Shown here: positions 1 to 5,976 of the stretch, one piece after another
Position numbering within the stretch: position 1 is the first letter of the stretch
Layout of the letters: each line of letters opens with the position of its first letter
Origin: Deltaproteobacteria bacterium
GTDB taxonomy: Bacteria; Desulfobacterota; Desulfobaccia; Desulfobaccales; 0-14-0-80-60-11
Assembly: GCA_021817645.1 (NCBI GenBank)
Contig: JAKAGH010000127.1
Location: forward strand, 1-8,335
Direction of reading: 5' to 3'
DNA: 8,335 bases
Notes under the pieces: generated by a model
Database searches by the model: none
The model's input: the letters and a program-made list of their open reading frames with translations, nothing else
Told to the model about the DNA's origin: nothing
Made by a program: the position numbers and the translations under genes

Positions 1-125
1 TTGGGATCATATGGCGCCAGCCACGGGGAGCCCAGGGCCACCACAAACATCCCGGCCACCAGGACCAAGCCGGTCATGGCCAGGCGATTGCGCTTAAATC
101 GCGCCCAGAATTCGCGTTTTATCAT
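1..125 (-). CDS. ABC transporter permease, OppC/DppC type (N-terminal 41 codons, runs off left edge)
   Basis: This is the start of the second membrane subunit of a peptide/nickel-type ABC importer. The reading frame opens with ATG at 125-123 and gives a basic, aromatic leader (FWARFKRNRLAM), then one hydrophobic helix at about residues 15-32, then SPWLAPYDP. This is the usual beginning of OppC/DppC proteins, in which a short cytoplasmic FWxxFxxNxxA segment precedes the first helix and an (L)APYDP motif follows it. The gene lies 84 nt downstream of the OppB-type permease on the same strand, which is the normal pairing. No convincing Shine-Dalgarno sequence precedes the ATG; the leader consists of an octamer repeat and a hairpin. 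The remainder, including the EAA loop, is outside the window. The substrate cannot be inferred. Confidence 0.85.
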   Translation of the reverse strand, partial: MIKREFWARFKRNRLAMTGLVLVAGMFVVALGSPWLAPYDP

Positions 126-128
126 AAA

Positions 129-194
129 TAGCGTCTATCTTAGCGTCTTAGCGTCTTTGCGTGAGATTTTTAATTCTCACGCAAAGACGCTAAG
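129..194. repeat. Octamer repeats plus 20-bp perfect inverted repeat (element A)
   Basis: TAGCGTCT occurs at 129-136, 141-148 and 149-156, followed by a degenerate TTGCGTGA at 157-164. The last part is the left arm of a perfect 20-bp inverted repeat, 147-166 against 175-194, with an 8-nt AT-only loop. It fills most of the 84-nt gap between the two permease genes and ends about 20 nt before the second permease start. There is no T-tract after the hairpin on the minus strand, so it does not look like a simple terminator. Similar GCAAAGACGC-type intergenic repeats are familiar from several environmental bacterial genomes; that comparison is from memory. Confidence 0.85.
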
Positions 195-209
195 GATCAT
201 GATTCTCGC

Positions 210-1184
210 TCATCCCGCCCTGATCCTCGGGTCCACCAGGGCATAACTCACGTCCGCCAGCAGGTTCCCGGTCAGGGTCAGGAGCGCGCCGATGACCAGC
301 TCTCCCATGACCAGGGGGTAGTCCCGGGCCATGACCGCACCGTAAAAAAGCTGGCCCATGCCGGGAATGGCGAAGATGGACTCAAAAATGACGCTGCCGC
401 CGATAAGCCCCGGCAGGCTCAAGCCCAGCATGGTGATCACCGGCAGGAGGGCGTTGCGTAAAGCGTGTTTGAAGATCACCGTGCGCTCCGGCAGGCCCTT
501 GGCCCGGGCGGTGGTGATGTAGTCCTGGCGAATGACCTCCAGCATACTGCCCCGCATATAGCGGGACATGCCGGCCAGGCCCATGAAGGCCGCGCCCAAT
601 ACCGGCAGGGTCACGTGGGCCAGCAAATCCTGCAGCTTTTGCCACCAGGTGAATTGGGAAAATTGCAAAGACGTCAACCCGGAGATGGGCAGCCAGTCCA
701 GATAGACGCCGAAGAACAGAATCAGGAGCAGGGCCAGCCAGAAGCTGGGCATGGCAAAGCCGAAGAAGACAATGATGGTGGTGGCCTTGTCAAACCAGGA
801 GTGGGCCCGGTACGCGGCCAGCACCCCCATGGGCACGGCCACCGCCAGGATGATGATGAGGCTCAGGAGATTTAGGCTCAAGGTGATGCCGATGCGTTCC
901 TTGATCTTGTCCCACACCGGCCGGCGGTCCGGAGAAAAGGAACGGCCGAAGTCCAGAAACGCCATACGTTTGAGCCAGTTCCAATACTGCACGGGCAGGG
1001 GCTTATCCAGGCCGTAGATTTCTTTCAGGCGCTGCTGGGCCTCCAGGGAGGCCTTGGGATTCATGGTGGTCTGCAGCTCTACGGGAGTGCCCGGAGCCAG
1101 ATGAATCACGGTAAAAGAAACCAGGGTGATCCCCAGGAGCATGGGAATCATGAAGATTAAGCGCTTGGTCAGGTAGAGCCACAT
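210..1184 (-). CDS. ABC transporter permease, OppB/DppB type
   Basis: This 324-residue integral membrane protein is one of the two permease halves of a binding-protein-dependent importer of the peptide/opine/nickel family. The N-terminus is typical: one helix at about 9-29 ending in VIHLAPGTPVE, then a periplasmic region containing the family features YGLDKPLPVQYWNW (57-70) and DFGRSF (78-83). Further helices lie at about 101-125, 134-160, 190-206, 245-270 and 290-315. The EAA loop that contacts the ATPase is clear at 221-244 (DYITTARAKGL then HALRN), and the C-terminus VDPRIRAG is the usual OppB ending. The start matches the family's normal start, although its Shine-Dalgarno sequence is weak. 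rpe ends 38 nt upstream on the same strand, so the two may share a transcript. The substrate is unknown: no binding protein or ATPase is in view. Confidence 0.95.
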   Translation of the reverse strand: MWLYLTKRLIFMIPMLLGITLVSFTVIHLAPGTPVELQTTMNPKASLEAQQRLKEIYGLDKPLPVQYWNWLKRMAFLDFGRSFSPDRRPVWDKIKERIGITLSLNLLSLIIILAVAVPMGVLAAYRAHSWFDKATTIIVFFGFAMPSFWLALLLILFFGVYLDWLPISGLTSLQFSQFTWWQKLQDLLAHVTLPVLGAAFMGLAGMSRYMRGSMLEVIRQDYITTARAKGLPERTVIFKHALRNALLPVITMLGLSLPGLIGGSVIFESIFAIPGMGQLFYGAVMARDYPLVMGELVIGALLTLTGNLLADVSYALVDPRIRAG

Positions 1185-1222
1185 ATGAATTTAAAAAATA
1201 ACCTATTGATTATTGAGGAAAA

Positions 1223-1897
1223 CTATTTCTTTCCTTTTAGGGCCGCGGCGATTTTCTGGCGCATCCGCTGGATGGCCTGGCCATAATCTTTGGTCCCGAA
1301 AATGGCGGTGCCCGCGACCATCACGTCGGCTCCGGCCTGGGCCACCGGGCCCACCGTATTTTCGTTCACCCCCCCGTCCACCTCGATCTTGATGGAGAGC
1401 TTCTGGGAGTCGATCATCTCCCGGAGGCGCCGGATCTTGGGGAGCGCCGCGGGAATGAAGCCCTGGCCCCCGAAGCCCGGGTTGACGCTCATGATCAGGA
1501 CCATGTCCAGACCATCCAAGACATATTCAATCGACTCCAGGGGGGTGGCGGGGTTCAGAGCCGCCGCGGCCTGGCACCCGGCCTGGCGGATCTGCTGCAG
1601 AGTGCGGTGCAGGTGGATGCAGGCCTCCACCTGCACGGTAATGATTTGCGCGCCCGCCGCGGCAAAGTCTTCGATATAACGCTCCGGCCGGGAGATCATT
1701 AGGTGCACGTCAAAAGGCAGGGGCGTATAGGTGCGCAGGCAGGTGATCACCGGTGGCCCCAAGGTGATATTGGGCACGAAATGGCCGTCCATCACGTCGA
1801 TGTGGATCCAGTCCGCACCGACTGCGGTGATTTCCTTGATTTCCTCTCCCATGCGGGCGAAATCCGCGGACAATATCGAGGGCGCAATCAGGGCCAT
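1223..1897 (-). CDS. rpe: Ribulose-phosphate 3-epimerase
   Basis: This cytoplasmic enzyme interconverts D-ribulose 5-phosphate and D-xylulose 5-phosphate in the pentose phosphate pathway. The 224-residue length is normal for this single-domain TIM barrel. Family signatures are present in order: APSILSADF (5-13), with the substrate-contacting Ser; HIDVMDGHFVPN (32-43), with metal ligands His32 and Asp34 and acid/base Asp37; DVHLM (63-67), with His65; the phosphate-side loop SVNPGFGGQ (137-145); and VDGGV (173-177), with the catalytic and metal-binding Asp174. ATG at 1897 is supported by an AAGGAG ribosome binding site at 1913-1908, 10 nt away. The gene is divergent from dtd and is followed 38 nt later by the ABC permease, so its placement next to a transporter may be only co-transcription. 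No anomalies were seen. Confidence 0.97.
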   Translation of the reverse strand: MALIAPSILSADFARMGEEIKEITAVGADWIHIDVMDGHFVPNITLGPPVITCLRTYTPLPFDVHLMISRPERYIEDFAAAGAQIITVQVEACIHLHRTLQQIRQAGCQAAAALNPATPLESIEYVLDGLDMVLIMSVNPGFGGQGFIPAALPKIRRLREMIDSQKLSIKIEVDGGVNENTVGPVAQAGADVMVAGTAIFGTKDYGQAIQRMRQKIAAALKGKK

Positions 1898-1972
1898 GAC
1901 GGACGATCTCCTTCCAGAAGAATTAGTCTGACATAAGTTAGCTCAAATGGACGGTGGATGCAACCGGGCAGG

Positions 1973-2104
1973 AAAGTTCAAAGTTCAAAGTTCAAAGTTG
2001 GAAACCTCGACCGCCATCTTGACACCAGATCCACCCTTCCTTTATCCTGATTGCCATTATGGAACGGGAATTCTCTTAACCTTGAACCTTGAACCTTGAA
2101 CTTT
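1973..2104. repeat. Facing heptamer arrays (element B)
   Basis: The left array has three full AAAGTTC units plus a partial fourth at 1973-2000. The right array runs through 2080-2104 with the unit CCTTGAA. The right array at 2084-2104 matches the reverse complement of the left array at 19 of 21 positions, so the arrays form an imperfect inverted repeat with about 80 nt between them. The spacer carries the predicted dtd promoter, and the right array forms part of the dtd leader, ending just before its ribosome binding site. The 7-nt period and inverted pairing are directly visible; any function is unknown. Confidence 0.85.
2019..2048 (+). promoter_or_regulatory. Predicted sigma-70-type promoter for dtd
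   Basis: A perfect TTGACA box at 2019-2024 is followed after 18 nt by TATCCT at 2043-2048, which matches TATAAT at four of six positions. The expected transcript start is near 2055, giving a leader of about 60 nt that includes the right heptamer array. The call rests on box matches and position only. Confidence 0.5.
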
Positions 2105-2117
2105 TTTCGGAGGGGTA

Positions 2118-2567
2118 ATGCGGGCAGTAGTACAGCGGGTAAAAGAAGCCTGGGTGCGGATCGAAGGTGAGGAAGTAGCCCGCATCGGTTCGGGACTGCT
2201 GATTCTGGCCGGGGTGGCCGCAGATGACGGACCGGAGGACGTGGCTTACCTGGCCAACAAGCTGGCGCATCTGCGGGTTTTTGCCGGGGACGGCAAATTA
2301 ATGCATCTCTCCCTTTTGGACCTCCAGGCCGAGGCGTTGGTGGTGTCCCAATTCACCATTTTGGGGGACTGCCGCAAAGGCCGGCGCCCTTCGTTTGAGC
2401 ATGCAGCCTCCCCGGACGCGGCGGAGAAGCTCTACGAGGACCTGGCTGCGGCCCTGGCGGGCTATGGCCTCAAGGTGGCCACCGGGCGCTTCCGGCAGAT
2501 GATGGACGTGGGCCTGATCAACGACGGCCCGGTGACCCTGCTGCTGGACAGCAAAAAGACGTTTTAA
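2118..2567 (+). CDS. dtd: D-aminoacyl-tRNA deacylase
   Basis: This cytoplasmic quality-control enzyme hydrolyses D-amino acids (and glycine mischarged on tRNA-Ala) from tRNA. The 149-residue length is exactly that of the family. It begins MRAVVQRV, the standard start. The two active-site motifs of the homodimer interface are present: SQFT at 77-80, continuing into the conserved GDCRKGRRPSFEHAA, and NDGPVTLLLDS at 135-145, which contains the cross-subunit GPVT stretch (137-140). The segment before it reads FRQMM (125-129), where many members have FGAxM or FQAMM, a mild variation. GGAGG at 2109-2113 is a short 4 nt from the ATG. The gene appears monocistronic, divergent from rpe, with a repeat element and tRNA-Phe downstream. 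The proximity to a tRNA gene may be coincidence. Confidence 0.97.
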   Translation: MRAVVQRVKEAWVRIEGEEVARIGSGLLILAGVAADDGPEDVAYLANKLAHLRVFAGDGKLMHLSLLDLQAEALVVSQFTILGDCRKGRRPSFEHAASPDAAEKLYEDLAAALAGYGLKVATGRFRQMMDVGLINDGPVTLLLDSKKTF

Positions 2568-2604
2568 AAATAGGGTCCCCTCCCCTCCCCGGTGCCTCTT
2601 ATCC

Positions 2605-2727
2605 TTACCCACAAGTTTATATAATTGGTGGCGCAGCCTTTCCAGGCTGCGCCGAAGAACCTGCACAGGCTGGAAAGCCTGTGCCACCAAGACCCCTCAA
2701 TCAACTACTTCTTGACCTTGTGGGTAA
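2605..2727. repeat. REP-doublet/MITE-like element with 11-bp inverted ends (element C)
   Basis: Two hairpins face each other. The first has a 9-bp stem, 2630-2638 with 2645-2653, and a TTTCCA loop. The second has a 9-bp stem, 2663-2671 with 2676-2684, and a GGAA loop. The second, reverse-complemented, is a diverged copy of the first, and the differences keep the stems paired. GGTGGC at 2627-2632 also pairs with GCCACC at 2683-2688, closing the doublet. Outside them an 11-bp perfect inverted repeat, TTACCCACAAG at 2605-2615 and CTTGTGGGTAA at 2717-2727, bounds the whole element. No flanking target duplication was seen. It fills much of the dtd to tRNA-Phe gap; no gene is present in that gap on either strand. 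Confidence 0.8.
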
Positions 2728-2839
2728 TGCCCAGCCCTTGCCTCGAGGGTGCGCCCCGAAAATTCCGCAAATTATTGCTTTCCCGTTGATATAATTGGCA
2801 ATATTCTGAATCTATGACTTGTGCGCGGTGATATTGGTC

Positions 2840-2868
2840 TTGACAAAAGCCGGGGCAAGGGGTAAACA
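2840..2868 (+). promoter_or_regulatory. Predicted tRNA-Phe promoter
   Basis: A perfect TTGACA at 2840-2845 is followed after 17 nt by a weak -10, TAAACA, at 2863-2868. The tRNA starts 12 nt later, leaving only a few nucleotides of leader. The start region (TCCTTCGGGG) is GC-rich, which resembles the discriminator of growth-rate-regulated stable RNA promoters; that regulatory reading is inference. Confidence 0.55.
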
Positions 2869-2879
2869 AATCCTTCGGG

Positions 2880-2955
<76 letters not shown>

Positions 2956-2966
2956 ATTATTTTCAA

Positions 2967-2997
2967 GGGGTTAGCTCAAATGGGCTGACCTTTTTTT
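2967..2997 (+). terminator. Rho-independent terminator of tRNA-Phe
   Basis: A 9-bp stem (2969-2977 with 2982-2990, including two G-U pairs), an AAAT loop and seven consecutive T residues (2991-2997) start 12 nt after the tRNA CCA end. Orientation and spacing fit termination of the tRNA transcript. Confidence 0.85.
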
Positions 2998-3148
2998 ATG
3001 CGGTTGCTAACACTATGTCTAAAATTTGCAAATGGGCCGTCAAGTCACACGGTTAAAAATTCCCATGGCCCGGTGTAGATTATTGTCAGAGAGGGCCATC
3101 TAGTGAATATCCATCCCCTGCAAGCTGTGGCCTAAGATTGCATCCTGA
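2998..3148. other. Gene-free intergenic stretch
   Basis: This AT-richer region lies between the tRNA terminator and the 3' end of the small secreted-protein gene. I see no open frame with a ribosome binding site, no strong hairpin with a T-tract for the minus-strand gene, and no duplicated tRNA 3' end that would mark an integrated element. Confidence 0.5.
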
Positions 3149-3463
3149 TTAGCGTTCAAGTTCAATTCGAAGAGTATTCCCACCCTTGTCCGAATTTAAA
3201 GTACAGGTGCCAAAGCCGCTCACTCTTCCTTGATAGGTGTCATCTGTTCTATTATCGGTAAGCGTTATTCCCCCCATTTTATTGACCCAACCGAACAATA
3301 TTGTTTTGCCGTAATCGTTCATGATTACCACCCGGCCATTATCATCAACCCCGCCGGTATAGACTTTTCCTCCTTGGTAAGCGGTCACACTTCCTGCAAT
3401 CCCTTGCTGAAAAGTAAATAATCCAATAATAACCACCATCAACAGAACAATTACTGTTCTCAT
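3149..3463 (-). CDS. Small predicted secreted protein with three ~21-residue repeats (hypothetical)
   Basis: I do not recognise a named family. The 104-residue product begins MRTVIVLLMVVIIGLF, a signal-peptide-like basic start and hydrophobic core, with probable cleavage near residue 24-25 (GIAG-S), so export to the periplasm or beyond is likely. The mature part contains three units of the form xYxGxVxxxGxxxLxDxxG: about 33-52 (YTGGVDDNGRVVIMNDYG), 53-74 (LFGWVNKMGGITLTD) and 75-95 (YQGRVSGFGTCTLNSDKGG), then a short fourth strand (TLRIEL). This suggests a small all-beta repeat structure. A single Cys (Cys87) sits in the third unit. AAGGA lies about 11 nt upstream of the ATG at 3463. The gene is clearly AT-richer than hybD and the other neighbours and follows hybD by 52 nt on the same strand. 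Co-transcription is possible, but a GC-rich hairpin lies in the gap. Confidence 0.75.
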   Translation of the reverse strand: MRTVIVLLMVVIIGLFTFQQGIAGSVTAYQGGKVYTGGVDDNGRVVIMNDYGKTILFGWVNKMGGITLTDNRTDDTYQGRVSGFGTCTLNSDKGGNTLRIELER

Positions 3464-3487
3464 GTTACCCTATCCTTTTTGGTGGGT

Positions 3488-3508
3488 GGGGAGGGCCGCC
3501 CTCTCCCC
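3488..3508 (-). other. GC-rich hairpin between hybD and the small gene
   Basis: Read on the minus strand, GGGGAGAGGG, CGG, CCCTCCCC forms an 8-bp stem with one bulged A and a 3-nt loop, starting 7 nt after the hybD stop. The following minus-strand sequence is A-rich, with no T-tract, so it is not an intrinsic terminator. It could stabilise the 3' end of the hyb message or partly block read-through into the small gene. Confidence 0.45.
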
Positions 3509-3515
3509 CAGTGGG

Positions 3516-4016
3516 TTATGCTCTGGCTGCTATTTCTTTCGGAGTTAAGGCCAGGCCCCAGGCCTTTAACTGGGCGATCATCCGGTCCAGCAGCAAAGCC
3601 ATTTTCCCTTGCAGCAACGCGGAGAGTTCCAGGCCGGTTTCCAGGCTCAGGGGTTGGATGCCGATGAGGCAGGTTTCCCGGGGCACGACTTCGAGCAGTT
3701 GGGCCGCGGCCAGGACGTCCATCAGCCCCAGGTGATGGAGGGAATCCTTGGTGGCGAACAGGGCCGGAATCTCCTCATTCTCCAGGACGCCGATAAAGCC
3801 GGGCTCCCGGCCGAAATTCACCGCATCCACGAACAGCACCCGGTCCCGGCCCTCGATGTAGGGCAGCAGGTCCAGGCCCATGGTGCCGCCGTCCACCACT
3901 TCCAGTGCCGGCGGCAGTTGCCAGCCCGCCTCCAGGGCCCGCACCGCATGGACGCCCACCCCTTCATCCTGCATGAGGATGTTGCCGAGCCCTATCAGGG
4001 TAATCTTCTTCTCCAA
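3516..4016 (-). CDS. hybD: [NiFe] hydrogenase maturation endopeptidase HybD
   Basis: This cytoplasmic protease checks nickel insertion in the hydrogenase large subunit and removes its C-terminal tail. From the chosen start it has 166 residues, close to E. coli HybD. It shows GLGNILMQDEGVGVHA (9-24), with Glu18, then VVDGGTMGLDLLP (40-52), FVDAV with Asp64, and LHHLGLMD with His94. By alignment from memory, these three match the nickel-sensing Glu16, Asp62 and His93 of E. coli HybD. I start at TTG 4016 because GAGAGG (minus strand, 4030-4025) lies 8 nt upstream and the residue count then fits the family. The frame stays open to an ATG at 4085, but those extra 23 residues are encoded partly by an intergenic repeat. 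Unlike the tightly packed hybOABC genes, hybD is 235 nt from hybC, although its substrate must be HybC. Confidence 0.93.
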   Translation of the reverse strand: MEKKITLIGLGNILMQDEGVGVHAVRALEAGWQLPPALEVVDGGTMGLDLLPYIEGRDRVLFVDAVNFGREPGFIGVLENEEIPALFATKDSLHHLGLMDVLAAAQLLEVVPRETCLIGIQPLSLETGLELSALLQGKMALLLDRMIAQLKAWGLALTPKEIAARA

Positions 4017-4024
4017 GTTATCCG

Positions 4025-4030
4025 CCTCTC
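4025..4030 (-). promoter_or_regulatory. Ribosome binding site selecting the TTG start of hybD
   Basis: GAGAGG on the minus strand sits 8 nt before TTG at 4016-4014. The upstream alternatives (GTG at 4046, ATG at 4085) lack a comparable site, so this decides the start. Confidence 0.6.
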
Positions 4031-4057
4031 GTCTAGACCATACCACATTGCCATTAA

Positions 4058-4188
4058 AAATTTCACCACCAAGACACCACGGCACAAAGAATCACTAAGG
4101 AAAGCATAATGGTTTGGCGCCTGGGCGCCAAACCATTATTTTCTTTCTTGGTGAAACTTGGTGTCTTGGTGGTTTGGTGGTGAAATTT
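4058..4188. repeat. Long palindromic element between hybC and hybD (element D)
   Basis: The core is a perfect 16-bp inverted repeat, 4106-4121 with 4124-4139, around a 2-nt centre. The outer arms also pair: AAATTTCACCACC at 4058-4070 with 4176-4188 (13 bp, perfect) and AAGACACCA at 4071-4079 with 4159-4167 (9 bp, perfect). The right side carries an extra 8 nt (GGTGGTTT, 4168-4175). The segments between core and arms pair only partly. The arms are built from CACCAAGACACCA-like repeats. No transposase is encoded. The element occupies more than half of the 235-nt gap inside the hyb cluster. Confidence 0.88.
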
Positions 4189-4251
4189 CCTCTGCCGTTC
4201 AAGACCCGCGATGGGGGCGAACACCGGGTTCGCCCCCGCGGGTTTGCAGGG

Positions 4252-5952
4252 TTACAAGACCTTCACCTGGATGAGGGGCCGGCCCTGAGCGTCGGTCAGG
4301 TGGATGGCGCAGGCCAGGCAGGGGTCGAAAGAGTGGACGGTGCGTACCGCCTCCAGGGGTTTCTCGGGGTCGGCCATGGGGTTGCCCACCAGAGAGGCCT
4401 CGTAAGGCCCCATGGCGTCGTTCTGGTTGCGGGGCCCGGCGTTCCAGGTGGAAGGCACCACGCACTGGTAGTTTTTGATCTTATTGGAGTCGATCACCAC
4501 CCAGTGGGAGAGCGTTCCCCGGGGCGCCTCGTGGAAGCCGAAGCCCCGGCTTTCCCCCGGCTTGATGGGGTACTTGCTGCAAATGGCGAGATCGCCTTTG
4601 GCGATATTGTTCATCAAGGCCGTCCACTGGGTGTTCAGTTCGTCATAGAGCACGGCGCAGCGGATGGCCCGGGCGGCATGGCGGCCGATGGTGGAATGGA
4701 GGATTTCCGGCCCCACCTTGGCGCCCGCCAGTTTGCTGACGGTGTCCAGGGCCAGGGTGGCGTATTTCTTGGTGGGCGCGTGGCCCGCGGCGAACATGCA
4801 CAGGACATTGGCCAACGGCCCCACTTGGGCTGGCTGGTCATAGAAGCTGGGGGCCTTGACCCAGGAGTACTTGCCCGCGTCCTTAAAGCCCGTGTAATTG
4901 GGTTCGGTGGCTTCGTCATAGGGATGCTTGGCCCAATCGCCTTTGTACCAGGAATGCTTGATGGACTCCTTGACGCCCTCCCGGAAGTAATCATCATGAT
5001 AAGAAGTGATGGGCTTGAAGGTCTTGAGGTCGGCGTTGGCGATATAGCCGCCGGGCAGGCTGAAGACCGTGCCCTTGGTGTCCATGGGCATGTCGGGCAC
5101 CGACAGGTAATTGGTGACCCCGGCCCCGTACTTGGTCCAGTCGGCGTACATGGCGCCCACCGCGCAGACGTCCGGCACGTAGACTTGTTTGACGAAGTCG
5201 CCCACCTCGTCGATGAGGGTCTTGATGTAATAGAGCCGCTCCATGTTCAGGGCCGAGGGGGAATCCAGGTTGATGGCGGTGGAGACGCCGCCCGGCACCA
5301 GGTTGGAGACGTGGGGCGTTTTGGCCCCCAGGATGGAGACAATCTGGTTGGCCTTGCGCTGGTACTCCAGGGCCTGGAGGTAATGGGCCACGGCCATCAG
5401 ATTGACCTCCGGGGGCAGCTTCATGGCCGGATGGCCCCAATAGCCGTTGGCGAAGATGCCCAACTGGCCCGAGGCGACAATGGCCTTGAGCTTGTCCTGG
5501 ACCGCCTTCATTTCCTGGTAACTGTTCCGGGACCAGGAAGAGAGGCTGTCACCCAGTTGCGCCGATTTTTTGGGGTCGGCCTTGACGGCTGAGGTGATGT
5601 CCACCCAGTCCAGGGCCGAGAGGATATAGAAATGGACGATATGATCGTGGACCCCGTGGGCGGCCATGATGAGGTTGCGGATATACTGGGCGTTGAGGGG
5701 CACCTCCATCTGCAGGGCGTTTTCCACCGCCCGCACCGAGGCCAGGGCGTGGACCGTGGTGCAGACCCCGCAGATCCGCTGGGTGAAGGTGGGAGCATCC
5801 CGGGGGTCGCGTCCTTGGAGGATGACCTCGATACCGCGCCACATCTGGCCCGACGACCAGGCGTTGGTGACCTTGCCGCCGTCTATTTCACAATCTATGC
5901 GTAAGTGTCCTTCGATCCGGGTAATGGGGTCGATGGTGATTCTTTTGGCCAT
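4252..5952 (-). CDS. hybC: [NiFe] hydrogenase large subunit, Hyb type
   Basis: This catalytic subunit of a periplasm-facing H2-oxidising hydrogenase holds the Ni-Fe(CN)2CO centre. The 566-residue length is normal for HybC/HyaB-type proteins. ITRIEGHLRID (10-20) is the conserved N-terminal motif. RICGVCTTVH (59-68) supplies metal ligands Cys61 and Cys64, and DPCLACAIH (543-551) supplies Cys545 and Cys548. Both ligand pairs are cysteine, so this is not a selenocysteine enzyme. A 15-residue tail follows His551 and is the expected target of HybD. There is no signal peptide: such subunits are co-exported with the Tat-bearing small subunit. AAGGAGAGG lies about 6 nt before the ATG, and hybB ends 24 nt upstream, so it is translated from the hybOABC message. 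It most resembles group 1c (Hyb-type) enzymes; that subgroup is judged by gene order and was not tested. Confidence 0.98.
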   Translation of the reverse strand: MAKRITIDPITRIEGHLRIDCEIDGGKVTNAWSSGQMWRGIEVILQGRDPRDAPTFTQRICGVCTTVHALASVRAVENALQMEVPLNAQYIRNLIMAAHGVHDHIVHFYILSALDWVDITSAVKADPKKSAQLGDSLSSWSRNSYQEMKAVQDKLKAIVASGQLGIFANGYWGHPAMKLPPEVNLMAVAHYLQALEYQRKANQIVSILGAKTPHVSNLVPGGVSTAINLDSPSALNMERLYYIKTLIDEVGDFVKQVYVPDVCAVGAMYADWTKYGAGVTNYLSVPDMPMDTKGTVFSLPGGYIANADLKTFKPITSYHDDYFREGVKESIKHSWYKGDWAKHPYDEATEPNYTGFKDAGKYSWVKAPSFYDQPAQVGPLANVLCMFAAGHAPTKKYATLALDTVSKLAGAKVGPEILHSTIGRHAARAIRCAVLYDELNTQWTALMNNIAKGDLAICSKYPIKPGESRGFGFHEAPRGTLSHWVVIDSNKIKNYQCVVPSTWNAGPRNQNDAMGPYEASLVGNPMADPEKPLEAVRTVHSFDPCLACAIHLTDAQGRPLIQVKVL

Positions 5953-5976
5953 GTTTACCTCTCCTTAAAGGCAGAA

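Noticed and set aside
1973..2104. Heptamer arrays considered as a degenerate CRISPR
   Set aside because: Units are contiguous 7-mers with no spacers and no cas genes nearby.
2298..2690. A 130-codon minus-strand frame overlapping dtd and element C
   Set aside because: It starts in the REP-like hairpins and runs antisense through dtd; there is no ribosome binding site or domain.
2790..2795. A perfect TATAAT upstream of tRNA-Phe, considered as its -10 box
   Set aside because: No acceptable -35 hexamer lies at 16-18 nt, and it is about 85 nt from the tRNA; the TTGACA at 2840 fits better.
3488..3508. GC-rich hairpin after hybD considered as an intrinsic terminator
   Set aside because: On the minus strand it is followed by an A-rich stretch and not by a T-tract.
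2956..4250. tRNA-Phe 3' end considered as the attachment site of an integrated island containing the small secreted-protein gene
   Set aside because: No integrase gene and no direct repeat of the tRNA 3' end could be found downstream within the window.
4114..5592. A 492-codon open frame on the plus strand, antisense to hybC
   Set aside because: It is a GC-rich shadow of the well-supported hybC gene: low-complexity Gly/Asp/Val/His composition, no recognisable domain, no ribosome binding site, and a start codon inside the palindromic element.
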